Assembly: GCA_964017235.1 (NCBI GenBank)
Contig: OZ024929.1
Coordinates: 25,789,464-25,853,463, forward strand
Direction of reading: 5' to 3'
DNA: 64,000 bases
DNA from: Sabellastarte sp. h YS-2021
Taxonomy: Eukaryota; Annelida; Polychaeta; Sabellida; Sabellidae
The notes beneath the pieces were generated by a model. That model had not been told where the DNA came from. It was given only the letters and a program-made list of their open reading frames with translations, and ran no database searches. Both the position numbers and the translations under genes were made by a program. Of this stretch, positions 1 to 11,139 are shown piece by piece (position 1 is the stretch's first letter; each line of letters begins with the position of its first letter).

Positions 1-370
1 TGTGATAGTCTGATTCACCAAAAATAAGGGGAATTGAATAAAATTCTTGGAATCAGTATCATTTACTGATATTGATATACTGATGGTTAATTCATCCAGT
101 GACAATTGAAATAAATAATAACATAAATATTGTCTGTCTGTAAAATGAAAAAGTAATACCTTCTCTAGTTTCAACACATTGTACAGGTCTTGTCCCAACC
201 GGATGTGACAAGGGTAGAGGAAAGAAACCCGTAGACATCTAACTTTTCATATTCAGAAATGTCCTCAGCATTTCCCTCAATCATTCTAACAAATAAGTAC
301 AGACATAACAGCCATGAGATCATATGCCAAATCTAACAATTTGGCTAATAAAGTAATTATCAAAGGATGA
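1..370. other. AT-rich stretch, nothing recognised
   Basis: No coding frame, repeat structure or RNA-like motif was recognised in this segment. Confidence 0.4.
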
Positions 371-583
371 GTTTGATTGATTTATTTGAGGTTTTGAAGT
401 CATTTTCAACCCTGTACAGGTTATATCACAACAGAAAGTTTTGTGGGTAGACGAAACCAGTACAGTTTGTCAAGGTTCTGTACTGAAAACTACCGACCAT
501 CAGTAAGAAACTACCAACTTTTCAACTGCTGACTTCAGAGGTGGGAGGCAAGTGTGTTACCACTATACCAACGTGGCCCCCTA
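371..583 (-). mobile_element. tRNA-derived SINE, copy 1
   Basis: Read on the minus strand, the element starts near 583 with a tRNA-like head containing an A-box-like TGGTATAGTGG. The B box is decayed. The body runs through a conserved 'CAGTACAGAACCTTGAC' block and the tail ends in an AAATAAATCAATC-type sequence near 371. The same body occurs at 19513-19746 (plus), 37455-37639 (minus) and, without its head, at 46888-47056 (plus). Pol III A/B boxes in the head are the basis for calling it a SINE. Confidence 0.75.
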
Positions 584-734
584 AGACGAGCTTTGAAAAG
601 AGCCACACTTTTAAAGCACTTAATCCCCACCTGAGGCACTTCCAGCAGAAAACAGAAATATCAACTAAAACTAGACCTACGCATCGGAGAACCGATGCAA
701 ATCTGTATCCACCAGAAAGACAACTCACTAAAGC

Positions 735-1835
735 CAGTGAACCATCGTTTGACCTTGAAGGAGGGGCCAAAGGTCAAATCTGACATCTGAAGATTCGGAG
801 CCCACAATATCCAGCAAGTTGGTTTCACATTGCAAACCTCTAGGATCAATAATAAACGAGTTATAAACCCTTTTAAGTTTGGCTGTCCTCGTTTGACCTT
901 GAAGGAGGGGCTCGAGGTAAAATCTGACCACATCAGAAGATTTTCAGCCCATGATTTCCTATAAGGTGGTTTCACATTGCAAACCTCTAGGACCAATAAT
1001 AAGCAAGTTATAAGCACTTTAAGTTTGGCTATCCACGTATGACATTGAAGGAGGGGTCCAAGGTCAAATCTGACCATATCAAAAGATTCCCAGCCCATGA
1101 TTTCCTATAAGTTGGTTTACCATCCCAAACCTCTAGGACCAATCATAAGCGAGTTATAAGCACTTTTAAGTTTGGCTATCCTCGTTTAACCTTGAAGGAG
1201 GGGCCCAAGGTCAAATCCAACCACACCAGAAGATTCCCAGTCCATGATTTCCTATAGGTTGGTTTACCATCCCAAACCTCTAGGACCAATAATAAGCGAG
1301 TTATAACCACTTTTAAGTTTGGCTGTCCTCGTATGACCTTGCAGGAGGGGCCCAAGGTCAAATCTGACCACATCAAAAGATTCCCAGCCCATGATTTCCT
1401 ATAAGTTGGTTTACCATCCCAAACCTCCAGGATGAATAATAAGTGAGTTATAAACACTTTTAACATTGGCTATCCTTGTTTGACCTTGAAGGAGGGTCCC
1501 AAGGTCAAATGCAACAACACCACAAGATTCACAGCCCATGATTTCATATAGGTTGGTTTACCATCCCAAACCTCTTGGACCAATAATAAGTGAGTTATAA
1601 GCACTTTTAAGTTTGGCTATCCTCATTTGACCTTGAAGGAGGGGTCCATGGTCAAATCTGACCACATCAAAAGATTCGCAACACATGATTTCCTATAGGT
1701 TGGTTTCACATTGCAAACCTCTAGGACCAATAATAAGGGAGATATAAGCACTTTTAAAGTCTGCTATGTGGGTTACTTTGGCACTCCCTGGATGACCTTG
1801 AATTAAGAGCTTCAAGGTCAAATGTCTGCAAGGTT
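735..1835. repeat. 147-bp tandem repeat array, about 7 copies
   Basis: The block GACCTTGAAGGAGGGG recurs at about 751, 895, 1041, 1188, 1335, 1482 and 1629, a period of 144-147 bp. A diverged eighth start lies near 1794. Each unit also carries a 'GATTTCCTATA-GGTTGGTTT' segment and an 'AATAATAAG-GAGTTATAA' segment. The open frames here are by-products of the repeat. Each unit has TTTGACCTTG facing CAAGGTCAAA, an imperfect inverted pair of AGGTCA half-sites. Confidence 0.9.
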
Positions 1836-2430
1836 GTAGAGGACATATATATCTGTCATACATATCAGCTATGAAGACATGCAACCTTCTATCTATAAGA
1901 AACAGCCAGTAGAAAAATGTAGATAATTTTCAAAGAAATGCCCACGGCGGCCATCTTGTTTTTCAGAATGAGGCTAATTTCCTTCCCAGAGAAGCTTACC
2001 CCCCAGTGAAGATATCCTGCAAATTTTGTGAACCTAGCTGATGTAATTTTCCTCTTGGAGCGTTAACGTCGAAAATCTCTACGCGCGGCGGCGTAGCGAA
2101 CGCTAAACCAAAGTATCCACCGGACATTAAAGTGACAAGTGACATTAAAAATTGATCAGCACAACAGATAAGACTGATATATATAAAAAAAACATGATAT
2201 GCTTTTGCAGAGATAGGATTCAGTTTATTTCTAAAACAGGAAAAGAAGTGCCGAGCGGATATAAATCAGACAACACATATCAACATTTGGTTTATTAGAA
2301 GTATTACAGTCAAAAATGAAAGCAAACTGCTTAACAGACTTGTGCACTAATGGACAAAAATGTGGAACCTCCACAACTTCCAAGCTGACTTTTCATTGTA
2401 TTATACGCATAATTTCTGATTTTCTAAAAG
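1836..2430. other. no gene seen
   Basis: The stretch is mostly AT-rich. A small CpG-dense patch lies at about 2063-2110 (contains CTACGCGCGGCGGCGTAGCG), and a GGCGGCCATCTTG phrase near 1946 resembles one in the satellite further right. No gene or element boundary could be set. Confidence 0.4.
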
Positions 2431-2610
2431 TAGCATCAGAGATGCCCATACCCCTAAGCCTGGGGAAATAGTTTTCAATACCATGAGATTTGCAGTGAAA
2501 CAGCAGAGATTGGGATACTTTCACAGCAGTGTCAGTTATATAAAGGTCCAAATAATGTTTAAGTAGAGCAAGTATTGTCCAAGAGAAAGAAAAGGCATGT
2601 AAATATAAAG
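2430..2610 (+). repeat. dispersed repeat, copy 1 (pair with 5020-5200)
   Basis: Starts with AGCATCAGAGATGCCC and continues through 'CTGGGGAAATAGTTTTCAA' and 'GTCAGTTATATAAAGGTCC'. The same order of blocks with the same spacing is found at 5020-5200. Element type unknown. Confidence 0.75.
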
Positions 2611-2620
2611 TTTTTTAAAC

Positions 2621-3175
2621 AAGACAATTCAATAGCGAGATAACGGGATTAATCAGTAAACTAAAAATTATGAAGCTGTAGAACTTATTAATTGCAGAAT
2701 CAATGGAAATAGCACAATTATCAAAAAGTGCATATAATATCAGTTGCAGCAATCCATATATCTTTTTCATAAGACAAAGATGTCTCAAATATGGCAGATA
2801 AACACACTTTGGCAGAGCCAAAGTTCTAGGTCACACCATGATGCACACCTACATCCCCTAACCAGTGTCCCTACCAAGTGTCAACCTTCTACACCTTACA
2901 GAATCAAAGAAATGGCCCAGACAAGATTTTAAAACTCGTCATTATGACAAGGTGAAAGGTCAAATCAAGATCACACCATGACGCTGCATACTTACAACCT
3001 CAAACCAATGTCCCTACCAAGTATCAACTTTCTACACCTTACGATTTCTGAGATATAGCCCGGACAAACTTTTATAAGGTCAAGGTCACACCATTCTGTT
3101 GCACACCTATACCCCCAAACCAATATCCCTACCAAGTATCCACTTCCTACACCTTACAGTTTTGGAGATGTAGCT
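2621..3175 (+). repeat. dispersed AGGTCA-rich repeat, copy 1 (pair with 9000-9720)
   Basis: The first ~200 bp (AATTCAATAGCGAG... through ATCCATATATCTTT) is collinear with 9003-9220. It is followed by three or so ~110-bp subunits containing 'AAGGTCACACCATGACG', 'CACACCTACACCCCC', 'AATGTCCCTACCAAGTATC' and 'CTACACCTTACGG'. Another partial copy lies at 4310-4460. Confidence 0.8.
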
Positions 3176-3569
3176 AGCAGTGTTCGCTCTCGTCAAAAAT
3201 GAATGTGAGACAGACTGTCTCCCTTCACTTGAAAAGGCGAGACAACGGTGAAAAAATGTGAGACATGTTTTGCATCAAGATGAAATATTTAGTTCCAATT
3301 TGGGACTGCATAAAATCTTCTTTATTTAAATAATAAGATCGAAATAGATGCTAAACTAAAAGTTCAGAAAATAAATTATTTAATTCTGTTTTTATTTGTC
3401 TTTTATTATTTTTTTTCACTTCTAAACCACATCTTAATGGCCTAATGGCTGGGTGCTACTGTTTGTTTTTTTTAATTTTTTTTTATAATACTGTTCGTAC
3501 GTGTTATCTGGATTCATCAAATAAATAAATAAATTGTATTTCTTCTCTTTTCTTTGAAGAAATATATTT
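3176..3569. other. no gene seen
   Basis: AT-rich sequence with T runs at about 3412 and 3468-3483. It includes short phrases such as GTGAGACA repeated around 3210-3265. Nothing coding was recognised. Confidence 0.4.
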
Positions 3570-4320
3570 TTTGTCTCTTCCGATAATAGACAAATTTCTT
3601 TGGTCAGTAGTTGTTTCGACTGTTTCGCCTGTGACACAGTATGCAGAAGACGAGTTAAAAAATAGACATAAAGCACAGAAATCTCGTGAGAATACCCGAA
3701 ATCTCGCGTGAATTACTGTTAGCTGGATGTATCAAATAAAATAAACTCACTTTCGTGTCTTTCTCACCTATTTCTATGAGGAAATATGTACATCGTCACA
3801 TCCGATAGTAGACAAATTTCTTTGGTCAGTAGTTGTTTCGACTGTTTCGCCTGTGACACAGTATGCAGAAGACGAGTTAAAAAATAGACATAAAGCACAG
3901 AAATCTCGTGAGAATACCCGAAATCTCGCGTGAATTACTGTTAGCTGGATGTATCAAATAAAATAAACTCACTTTCGTGTCTTTCTCACCTATTTCTATG
4001 AGGAAATATGTACATCGTCACATCCGATAGTAGACAAATTTCTTTGGTCAGTAGTTGTTTCGACTGTTTCGCCTGTGACACTATAAGCAGAAGACGAGTT
4101 TAAAAATCAACAAAAAGCACGGAAATCTCGCGAGAATACCCGAATTCTCACGTGAATTACTGTTAGCTGGATATATAAAATAAAATAAACTGCTTTTCAT
4201 GCTTTTCTCAAACATTTCTATGAGGAAATATGTACGTCGTCGCTTCCGAAAATAGATGAATTTCTTCCGTCAGTTTTGAGTGTTTCGCCTGGTAGCGACA
4301 GCACAGACTAAAGGTCAATA
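3570..4320. repeat. ~210-230-bp tandem repeat, 4 copies
   Basis: The phrase CAGTAGTTGTTTCGACTG recurs at about 3605, 3837 and 4049, with a diverged fourth near 4271. Copies two and three are almost identical, including AAATCTCGCGTGAATTACTG and GGAAATATGTACATCGTCAC. This indicates recent local duplication. Confidence 0.88.
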
Positions 4321-4460
4321 CGGCAAGGTCAAAGGTCAGACCAAGGTCACCCCATGACGTTGCACACCTACACCCCCTAACCAATGTCCCTAGCAAGTAT
4401 CAGCTTTCTACACCTTACGATTTCTAAGATACAGCCCAGCCAAACTTTTCCTTCTGACCG
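4310..4460 (+). repeat. partial copy of the AGGTCA-rich repeat
   Basis: Contains AAGGTCACCCCATGACG, ACACCTACACCCCC and CTACACCTTACG in the same order as at 2940-3170 and 9440-9700. Confidence 0.75.
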
Positions 4461-4494
4461 CTGGCCCAGACACCACTGGTGAAAACTATATCTT

Positions 4495-4680
4495 ACCTAT
4501 GACCATGTTGGGCATAATATGGCAGTAGATATGGGTGTCATCAGCAAAGAAGTGGTATTTCAAGGAATGTAAACATAGATATTGTTTTCAAATGACGCAG
4601 TGTACAGTAACAGGATGGCCCAACAGCAGATTCCTTTTACATGCCTTACTTCAAGAGGCTATAAAGAGATAAGGAACTAG
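4495..4680 (-). mobile_element. LINE reverse transcriptase fragment (motif C, FADD)
   Basis: On the minus strand the segment 4501-4560 translates without a stop to KYHFFADDTHIYCHIMPNMV. This is the catalytic A/F-x-D-D block of a non-LTR retrotransposon reverse transcriptase. The upstream part contains a stop codon, so the fragment is dead. The element lacks its other domains here. The family matches the type of LINE at 15.5-16.8 kb in general form, but exact assignment needs alignment. Confidence 0.7.
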
Positions 4681-4859
4681 AACCAGTTTAACACATTGGA
4701 ATCTGCCATGCAAGTAAGACCCACCAAAGTCCTTTCACAAGAGAAACAAGGCCAAAAGGTGTTTTGGTCCCCTAGCACAAGCACAAAGCCATCAGAGACA
4801 CAAGTAGTGCACTTGAATTTACGAAAGTCTTGTGACACAAAGAAATTCCAACTCAGACA

Positions 4860-4940
4860 CATCCCACAGCTGGTGTAGAACTCACTCAGTCACCCATCCA
4901 AGTACTTACTTCAGTGGGCAGACAAATACTCCTCACGCTG
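4860..4940 (-). other. 5S rRNA-like fragment, possible 5S-derived SINE head
   Basis: The minus strand at 4889-4906 reads AGTACTTGGATGGGTGAC. This equals the box C region of the internal promoter of eukaryotic 5S rRNA genes as I know it. The sequences on either side do not look like a full 5S gene (boxes A and IE not found), so this is either a fragment or the head of a SINE3-type element. Chance identity of 18 bases is unlikely but not excluded. Confidence 0.45.
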
Positions 4941-4987
4941 CGCCACATTTCATGAAAATCCCCAGACAAAAAAAAAGAAAAAAACAT

Positions 4988-5016
4988 ACCCCGACAGTCC
5001 TTAAGGGCTGTGGGGT
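4988..5016. repeat. 29-bp hairpin, copy 1
   Basis: ACCCCGACAGTCC / TTAAGG / GCTGTGGGGT forms an imperfect palindrome. A near-identical hairpin lies at 9755-9783, in both cases beside copies of the dispersed repeats. It may mark an element terminus. Confidence 0.6.
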
Positions 5017-5019
5017 AAA

Positions 5020-5200
5020 AATAGCATCAGAGATGCCCGTACCCCACAGCCTGGGGAAATAGTTTTCAACAGCATGAGATGCTGAAGTTGTGAAACAGTA
5101 CAAAGATTGGGATACTTTCAGAGCAGTGTCAGTTATATAAAGGTCCAAATAACATTTAGGTAGAGAAAATAACATCTAAGAGAAAGAAAATGTATGTAAA
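5020..5200 (+). repeat. dispersed repeat, copy 2 (pair with 2430-2610)
   Basis: Collinear with 2430-2610: AGCATCAGAGATGCCC, GGGGAAATAGTTTTCAA, GATTGGGATACTTTCA and GTCAGTTATATAAAGGTCC occur in the same order. Confidence 0.75.
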
Positions 5201-5418
5201 GTACTAAAAACAACTAGAAATAGGACGCCCTGTTGCTTGTAGCTGCGACATATGAATAGAAACAGGATAGCATAGAACACACATTATCATGTGTAATGTC
5301 CACCCTATCAACCTTTTACAAAAATTGTACAGTAATCTTACAAGGCCCTGTTTCATCAGTAAAATATATCAATGATGCTTAAATATTTATTAGTATACAT
5401 GTAAATTATTTCAGCTTC

Positions 5419-5790
5419 ATGCCTTTTTGCATTGGTTGGGTAGAAAATTTTGACAAAATCGCTCTATCTTGCATGGTTAAGGAGATAGAAGCGAATTTCC
5501 GTTTTTCAGTTTTTGGCAAAAATTCAAAATGGCTGCCATATGTGGGAAGAGGAATATTTTTTGAAAACTGCCAAGGGTACACTGGTCAGATACCCTGTGG
5601 GTTTATTGAAATCGCTCTATCTCGCACGGTTAAGGAGACAGAAGCAAACTTGCGTTTTTTCATTTTAGGCAAAACTGAAAAATTCAAAATGGCCGCCATT
5701 TTTGGGGAGAGTAAAATATTTTGAAAATTGCCAATAGTACATTGATTAGATACCCTGTGGGTTGAAAATTTCTACGAAACAAGATGACTG
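5419..5790. repeat. diverged satellite-like units (edge of the 151-bp array)
   Basis: Two or three divergent units share ATCGCTCTATCT, a GGTTAAGGAGA block and TTCAAAATGGC-GCCAT with the array to the right. They differ from the core array throughout, as expected of old copies at the edge of a satellite. Confidence 0.65.
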
Positions 5791-8588
5791 CCAAAAGTGG
5801 CGAAAATTGAAATGTTTCAAATTCACATAGAATACGCCTCTACTACCATATGGGTTAAAAATTCAGTTGAAATCGCTCTATCTCTTACGGTTTCCGAGAT
5901 ATTAACATTTTTGGGTTTTCCGCAAAAATCCAAGATGGCCGCCAAAAGTGGCGAAAAAATTGAAATTTCTCAATTTTGTATAGGATACTTTGCTATCACC
6001 CTACGGGTCAAAAATTCTGTTAAAATCACTCTTATCTCTTGCGGTTTCCGAGATATTAACATTTTCAGTTTTCCTCAAAAATCCAAGATGGCCACCAAAA
6101 GTGGCGAAATTGAAATTTTTCAATTTCACATAGAATACTCTCTCCATACCCTGTGGGTCAAAAATTCTGTCGAAATCGCTCTATCTCCCCCCCACAGTCT
6201 GGAATCATTTGCCTAATGAGGTACGTTCTCCCCCAACTCTCACCTGTTTCAGGAAAAGGTTAAAATCATATCTCTTCCACAAGGCATTCCCACCTTAGCA
6301 TACACTCTATCCGGCGTCTCCGTGGTACTGGACTTGGCAACGGCTATGGACAGATGATTTCTTAAACTTGATTTTTGGTGTTGCGCCTTAGAGTCTGCCT
6401 TGTAGAGATTAAGCGCTATAAAAGTACAGAATAGAATAGAATAGAATATCTCTTACGGTTTCCGAGATATTAACATTTTTTTGTTTTTCCGCAAAAATTC
6501 AAGATGGGCGCAAAAGTGGCGAAAATTGAAATTTTTCAATTGCACATAGAATACTCTACCACTACCATGCGAGTCAAAATTTCTGTGGAAATGGCTCTAT
6601 CTCTTACGGTTTCCGAGATATTAACATTTTTTGTTTTTCTGCAAAAATTCAAGATGGCCGCCAAAAGTGGCGAAAATTAAAATTTTTCAATTTTGTATAG
6701 AATACTTTCCTACTACCCTATGGGTAAAAAATTCTGTCCAAATCGCTCTATCTCTTACGGTTTCTGAGATATTAAGATTTTTTCGTTTTTCGCAAAAATC
6801 CAAGATGGCCGCCAAAAGTGGCGAAAATTAAAATTTTTCAATTTTGTACAGAATACTCTTCTACTACCCTGTGAGTCAAAAATTCTGTCCAAATCGCTCT
6901 ATCTCTTACGGTTTGTGAGATATTAAGATTTTTTCGTTTTTCGCAAAAATTGAAGATGGCCGCCAAAAGTGGCGAAAATTAAAATTTTTCAATTTTGTAC
7001 AGAATACTCTTCTGCTACCCTGTGAGTCAAAAATTCTGTCCAAATCGCTCTATCTCTTACGGTTTGTGAGATATTAAGATTTTTTCGTTTTTCGCAAAAA
7101 TTGAAGATGGCCGCCAAAAGTGGCGAAAATTGAAAATTTTCAATTTTGTACAGAATACTCTTCTACTACCCTGTGAGTCAAAAATTGTGTCGAAATCGCT
7201 CTATCTCTTACGGTTTGTGAGATATTAAGATTTTTTTGTTTTTTGCAAAAATTCAAGATGGCCGCCAAAAGTGGCTAAAATTGAAAATTTTCAATTTTGT
7301 ACAGAATACTCTTCTACTACCCTGTGAGTCAAAAATTGTGTCGAAATCGCTCTATCTCTTACGGTTTCTGAGATATTAAGATTTTTTCGTTTTTCGCAAA
7401 AATTCAAGATGGCCGCCAAAAGTGGCGAAAATTGAAATTTTTCAATTTTGTATAGAATACTCTGCTACTACCCTACAGGTCAAAAATTCTGTCGAAATCG
7501 CTTATCTCTTACGGTTTCTGAGATATTAATATTTTTTGTTTTTCGCAAAAATTCAAGATGGCCGCCAAAAGTGGCGAAAATTGAATTTTTTCAATTTCAC
7601 ATAGAATACTCTGCTACAACCCTACGGGTCAAAAATTCTGTCGAAATCGCTCTATCTCTTACGGTTTCCGAGATATTAACATTTTTTGTTTTTCCGCAAA
7701 AATTCAAGATAGCCGCCAAAAGTGGCGAAAATTGAAATTTTTCAATTTTGTATAGAATACTTTCCTACTACCCTATGGGTCAAAAATTCTGTCGAAATCG
7801 CTCTATCTCTTACGGTTTCTGAGATATTAATATTTTTTGTTTTTCGCAAAAATTCAAGATGGCTGCCAAAAGTGGCGAAAATTGAATTTTTTCAATTTCA
7901 CATAGAATACTCTGCTACAACCCTATGGGTAAAAAATTCTGTCGAAATCGCTCTGTCTCTTACGGTTTCAGAGATATTAACATTTTTTTGTTTTTCCGCA
8001 AAAATTCAAGATGGCCGCCAAAAGTGGCGAAAATTGAAATTTTTCAATTGCACATAGAATACTCTACCACTACCATGCGAGTCAAAATTTCTGTCAAAAT
8101 GGCTCTATCTCTTACGGTTTCCGAGATATTAACATTTTTTTGGTTTTTCCGCAAACATTCAAGATGGCCGCCAAAAGTGGCGAAAATTGAAATTTTTCAA
8201 TTTTGTATAGAATACTTTCCTACTACCCTACGGGTCAAAAGTTCTGTCCAAATCGCTCTATCTCTTACGGTTTCTGAGATATTAAGATTTTTTCGCTTTT
8301 CGCAAAAATTCAAGATGGCCGCCAAAAGTGGCAAAAATTGAAACTTTTCAATTTTGTATAGAATACTTTCCTACTACCCTACGGGTCAAAAATTCTGTCC
8401 AAATCGCTCTATCTCTTACGGTTTCTGAGATATTCAGATTTTTTCGTTTTTCGCAAAAATTCAAGATGGCCGCCAAAAGTGGCGAAAATTGAAATTTTTT
8501 AATTTTGTACAGAATACTTTTTTACTACCCTGTGAGTCAAAAATTCTGTCCAAATCGCTCTATCTCTTACGGTTTCTGAGATATTAGC
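5791..8588. repeat. ~151-bp satellite array, about 18 copies, interrupted once
   Basis: The block AAGATGGCCGCCAAAAGTGG recurs with a spacing of about 151 bp (for example around 6951, 7102 and 7253). Each unit has TTTTTCAATT, AGAATACT, GTCAAAAATTCTGT, AAATCGCTCTATCTCTTACG and a GAGATATTAA block. The open frames of 60-140 codons are artefacts: 151 is not a multiple of three, so the reading frame shifts with every unit. Variants (TTTTGTATAG, TTCACATAG, TTGCACATAG) are interspersed. A LINE end interrupts the array at 6188-6446. Confidence 0.93.
6188..6446 (+). mobile_element. 5'-truncated LINE 3' end inserted in satellite
   Basis: Plus-strand translation from about 6200 gives the conserved C-terminal block of this LINE type (W-N-x-L-P-x-x-V-R, F-R-K-x-L-K-x-Y-L-F) followed by a stop at about 6297. 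The tail has TTGCGCCTTAGAGTCTG, AGATTAAGCGCTATAAAAG and a terminal (AGAAT)n repeat. It is flanked by TATCTC at 6182-6187 and 6447-6452, a 6-bp target duplication; removing the insert restores the satellite word CTCTATCTCTTACGG. Confidence 0.9.
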
Positions 8589-8589
8589 A

Positions 8590-9001
8590 AATTACTCAAA
8601 AGTAGTACTGAAAATACACAATCAAGTACCTAAATGGCTATTACTCATGTACTGACAAAGCTATCAGTCCCAAATGCAATACCAAGCGAGCTATGGACAT
8701 AACAATCTTGTATTCTAAATTGTAGTAAAATATCTTTAATTATTTTGGCTTAAATGCACAGAAACCAATGAGTACTGAAAATAGCTGTACTTAAGTATTA
8801 TTCGGTAAGCAAAAGAGGTACAACAGCCAAAAGCAATCCCAAGCAAGCTACTGAGCCAATAAGCCTGCATACCAAATTTGGTGACAATAGCTCTAATACT
8901 TTTCCTTTAAATGAGCGGAAACCATGCATGATGCCGGACATCGGACGCCGGACGGCAGAAAAAGCAAAAATAATATATCCACCCCCCAGGGGGGTGGACA
9001 T
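8590..9001. repeat. dispersed repeat with GC-rich terminal hairpin
   Basis: Two diverged subunits begin with GAGTACTGAAAATA-like sequence, each followed by CCAAGC-AGCTA. The right end has CGGACGCCGGACGG and then CCACCCCCCAGGGGGGTGG, a perfect 19-bp hairpin at 8979-8997. No coding sequence was recognised. Confidence 0.5.
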
Positions 9002-9720
9002 AATTCAATAGCAAGATTAGATGACAGTATTAATCAGAAAACTAAAACTTATGAATTTATGAAATTTATTAATTGGAGAATAGTTGTCAATGGAAATAGC
9101 ACAATTATGTAAAAGTGCATATAATAATCAGTTGCAGCAATCCATATATCTTTGTTATAAGAGAAAGAGATCTCAAATATAGCAGGTGAACACACTTTAG
9201 CAGAGCAAAAGGTCACTCCATAATGCACACCTACACCTCCCTACAAAGTGTCATCCTTCTTTACCTTATAGAATCCACGAAATAGCAAGACAAGATTTTA
9301 AAACTCATGGTCACATGACAAGGTCAAAGGTCAAGTCAAAGACACACCATGCCGTTGCACACCTACGGGCCCCTAACCAATGTCCCTACCAATTAACAAC
9401 TTCCTACACCTTACGGCTTCCAAGACATAGCCCGGACAAGATTTTATAGGTCAAGGTCACTACAGCAAGGTCAAATCAAGGTCACACCATTACGTTGCAC
9501 ACCTACACCCCCTAACCAATGTCCCTACCAAGTATCAACTTCCTACACGTTACGGTTGCCGAGATATAGCCCGGACAAGATTTTCAAACTCAAGGTTACT
9601 GCGTCAAGGTCAAATCAAGGTCACACCATGACGTTGCACACCTACCTAGTATGAACTTCCTACACCTTACGGTTTCTGAGATACACCCTGGACAAACTTT
9701 TTCCCGCCGCCTGCCCGAAA
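9002..9720 (+). repeat. dispersed AGGTCA-rich repeat, copy 2
   Basis: Collinear with 2621-3175 over its first 200 bp (GGAAATAGCACAATTAT, CAGTTGCAGCAATCCATATA). It continues with about four ~110-bp subunits bearing TCAAGGTCACACCAT, GTTGCACACCTAC, ATGTCCCTACCAA and CTACACCTTACGG-TTC. Confidence 0.82.
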
Positions 9721-9754
9721 GCCCGTCCATCCGGAAACCATGGGTGAAAACAAT

Positions 9755-9783
9755 ACCCCGACAGCCCATAAGGACTGTGGGGT
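9755..9783. repeat. hairpin, copy 2
   Basis: ACCCCGACAGCCC / ATAAGG / ACTGTGGGGT, the partner of the hairpin at 4988-5016 with compensating and non-compensating differences. Confidence 0.6.
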
Positions 9784-9786
9784 AAA

Positions 9787-11130
9787 AAAAAAAGTGATCT
9801 CTATAAGCGTGAGCATCAATCTAGAACAGTATGGTCACGTTGTCGAATGTTGCATACAAATAAAACAGCACAAGAACAGTTGGGACATCTTTTCATTAAG
9901 ACCAAGTTTGCCCGAGATAATTGCTCAGTTGTTCTGCTACAGCTCTTTTAAACCACTTTTGATACAGTAGACCCGAGACAGATCAGCAGTTTTAAGGACA
10001 TTTTTTGGGAGAGTGAATTTCTAATAAGTGGAGTAACAATGGCTTCATGAAACTATCTGGCAGCCAATTGACAATTGATCAAGCTTTGATATTGAAAAAT
10101 CATAAACAAGAAAGTAGGTCAGGGATCCAAGATTCATGATATGGTCAATCATTTCAGAATCAATTTAGGACAGTGGGGTACAACAAAGCTGGTGGATAAG
10201 TTAAGTGGCGAACAAACTTGCAGGGAGACTGGAGGTAATCATTTGCACGTTATTAATACTAAGTTTAAAAAGAGACAGAAAAGGTAACAGCACAGTTTTA
10301 TTACAGTCTACAGAACCCAAGAGATGCTGACAGATGTAACAACTTTTATGTAGTTAAACAAGGGGAAAAACTTACAGATTTTGTTCATTTATGACGCGAG
10401 GATTTTTGTAACAACAGGGATGCACCTCTCACTTCAGACAGAAGCAAGAGTTTCTTTTAAATTAACATTGATACACATATAAAAATGATACATTAGTAAC
10501 AAATAGTACAATAGTGCCCCTTTTCTAATTATGATGGTTAAGACTGAAAAGTCCTAAAGCATTGTCATGGCAACAAATGTCAGATACTCCCCAAAAGGTA
10601 ACTAGCTCTTGAGTTAAATATATCCTGCAAATTTGTTGAAAATACATGCATGGGTTAAGGCTGCACCCACAATGTTTAAGACCCAAAACTTTAAAAGCAT
10701 GTTCTTGCCAGACACTTCCCAAAACCTACACAGCTGTAGATCCTATAGGATAACCATATCATGAACATTCTGTCAAAATCCATAAATGGGTTTAGGCTAT
10801 AGAACATCCACAAACAATATGTCTGCCGCCGCCCAGGGGATGACTATACCCCAGATTTTATGGACTGGGGTAGAAAAGCAAATGAGTTCTTACAAATATC
10901 CTTTTATCCAAGTTACAAGTCATTATTTTACCCAAACTATAGCATTTCATAAACTTAACATTTTGCTTATCAATACTCGCATGTTGGAAGATATATTCGG
11001 AGACCTTTCATGAATTTGATTGCTTGCATGAATGAATTTTAGGCATGAACCAGTATTGCAATATTAACTGACACACCAGGTCAAATAGCTTTGTTTCCGA
11101 TACTGAAATTGAACTTTAATACATGAACTA
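9787..11130. other. no gene seen
   Basis: AT-rich sequence without a convincing coding frame. Two diverged ~165-bp units around 10620-10860 share AAATACATGCATGGGTTAAGG / AAATCCATAAATGGGTTTAGG. Confidence 0.4.
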
Positions 11131-11139
11131 CTTGAAACT

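Noticed and set aside
5797-8341. Series of 60-140-codon open frames with repeated W-V-K-N-S-V-E-I-A-L-S-L-T blocks, looking like a repeat protein
   Set aside because: They are translations of the ~151-bp satellite. The period is not a multiple of three, the frame shifts at each unit, and there is no start or splice context.
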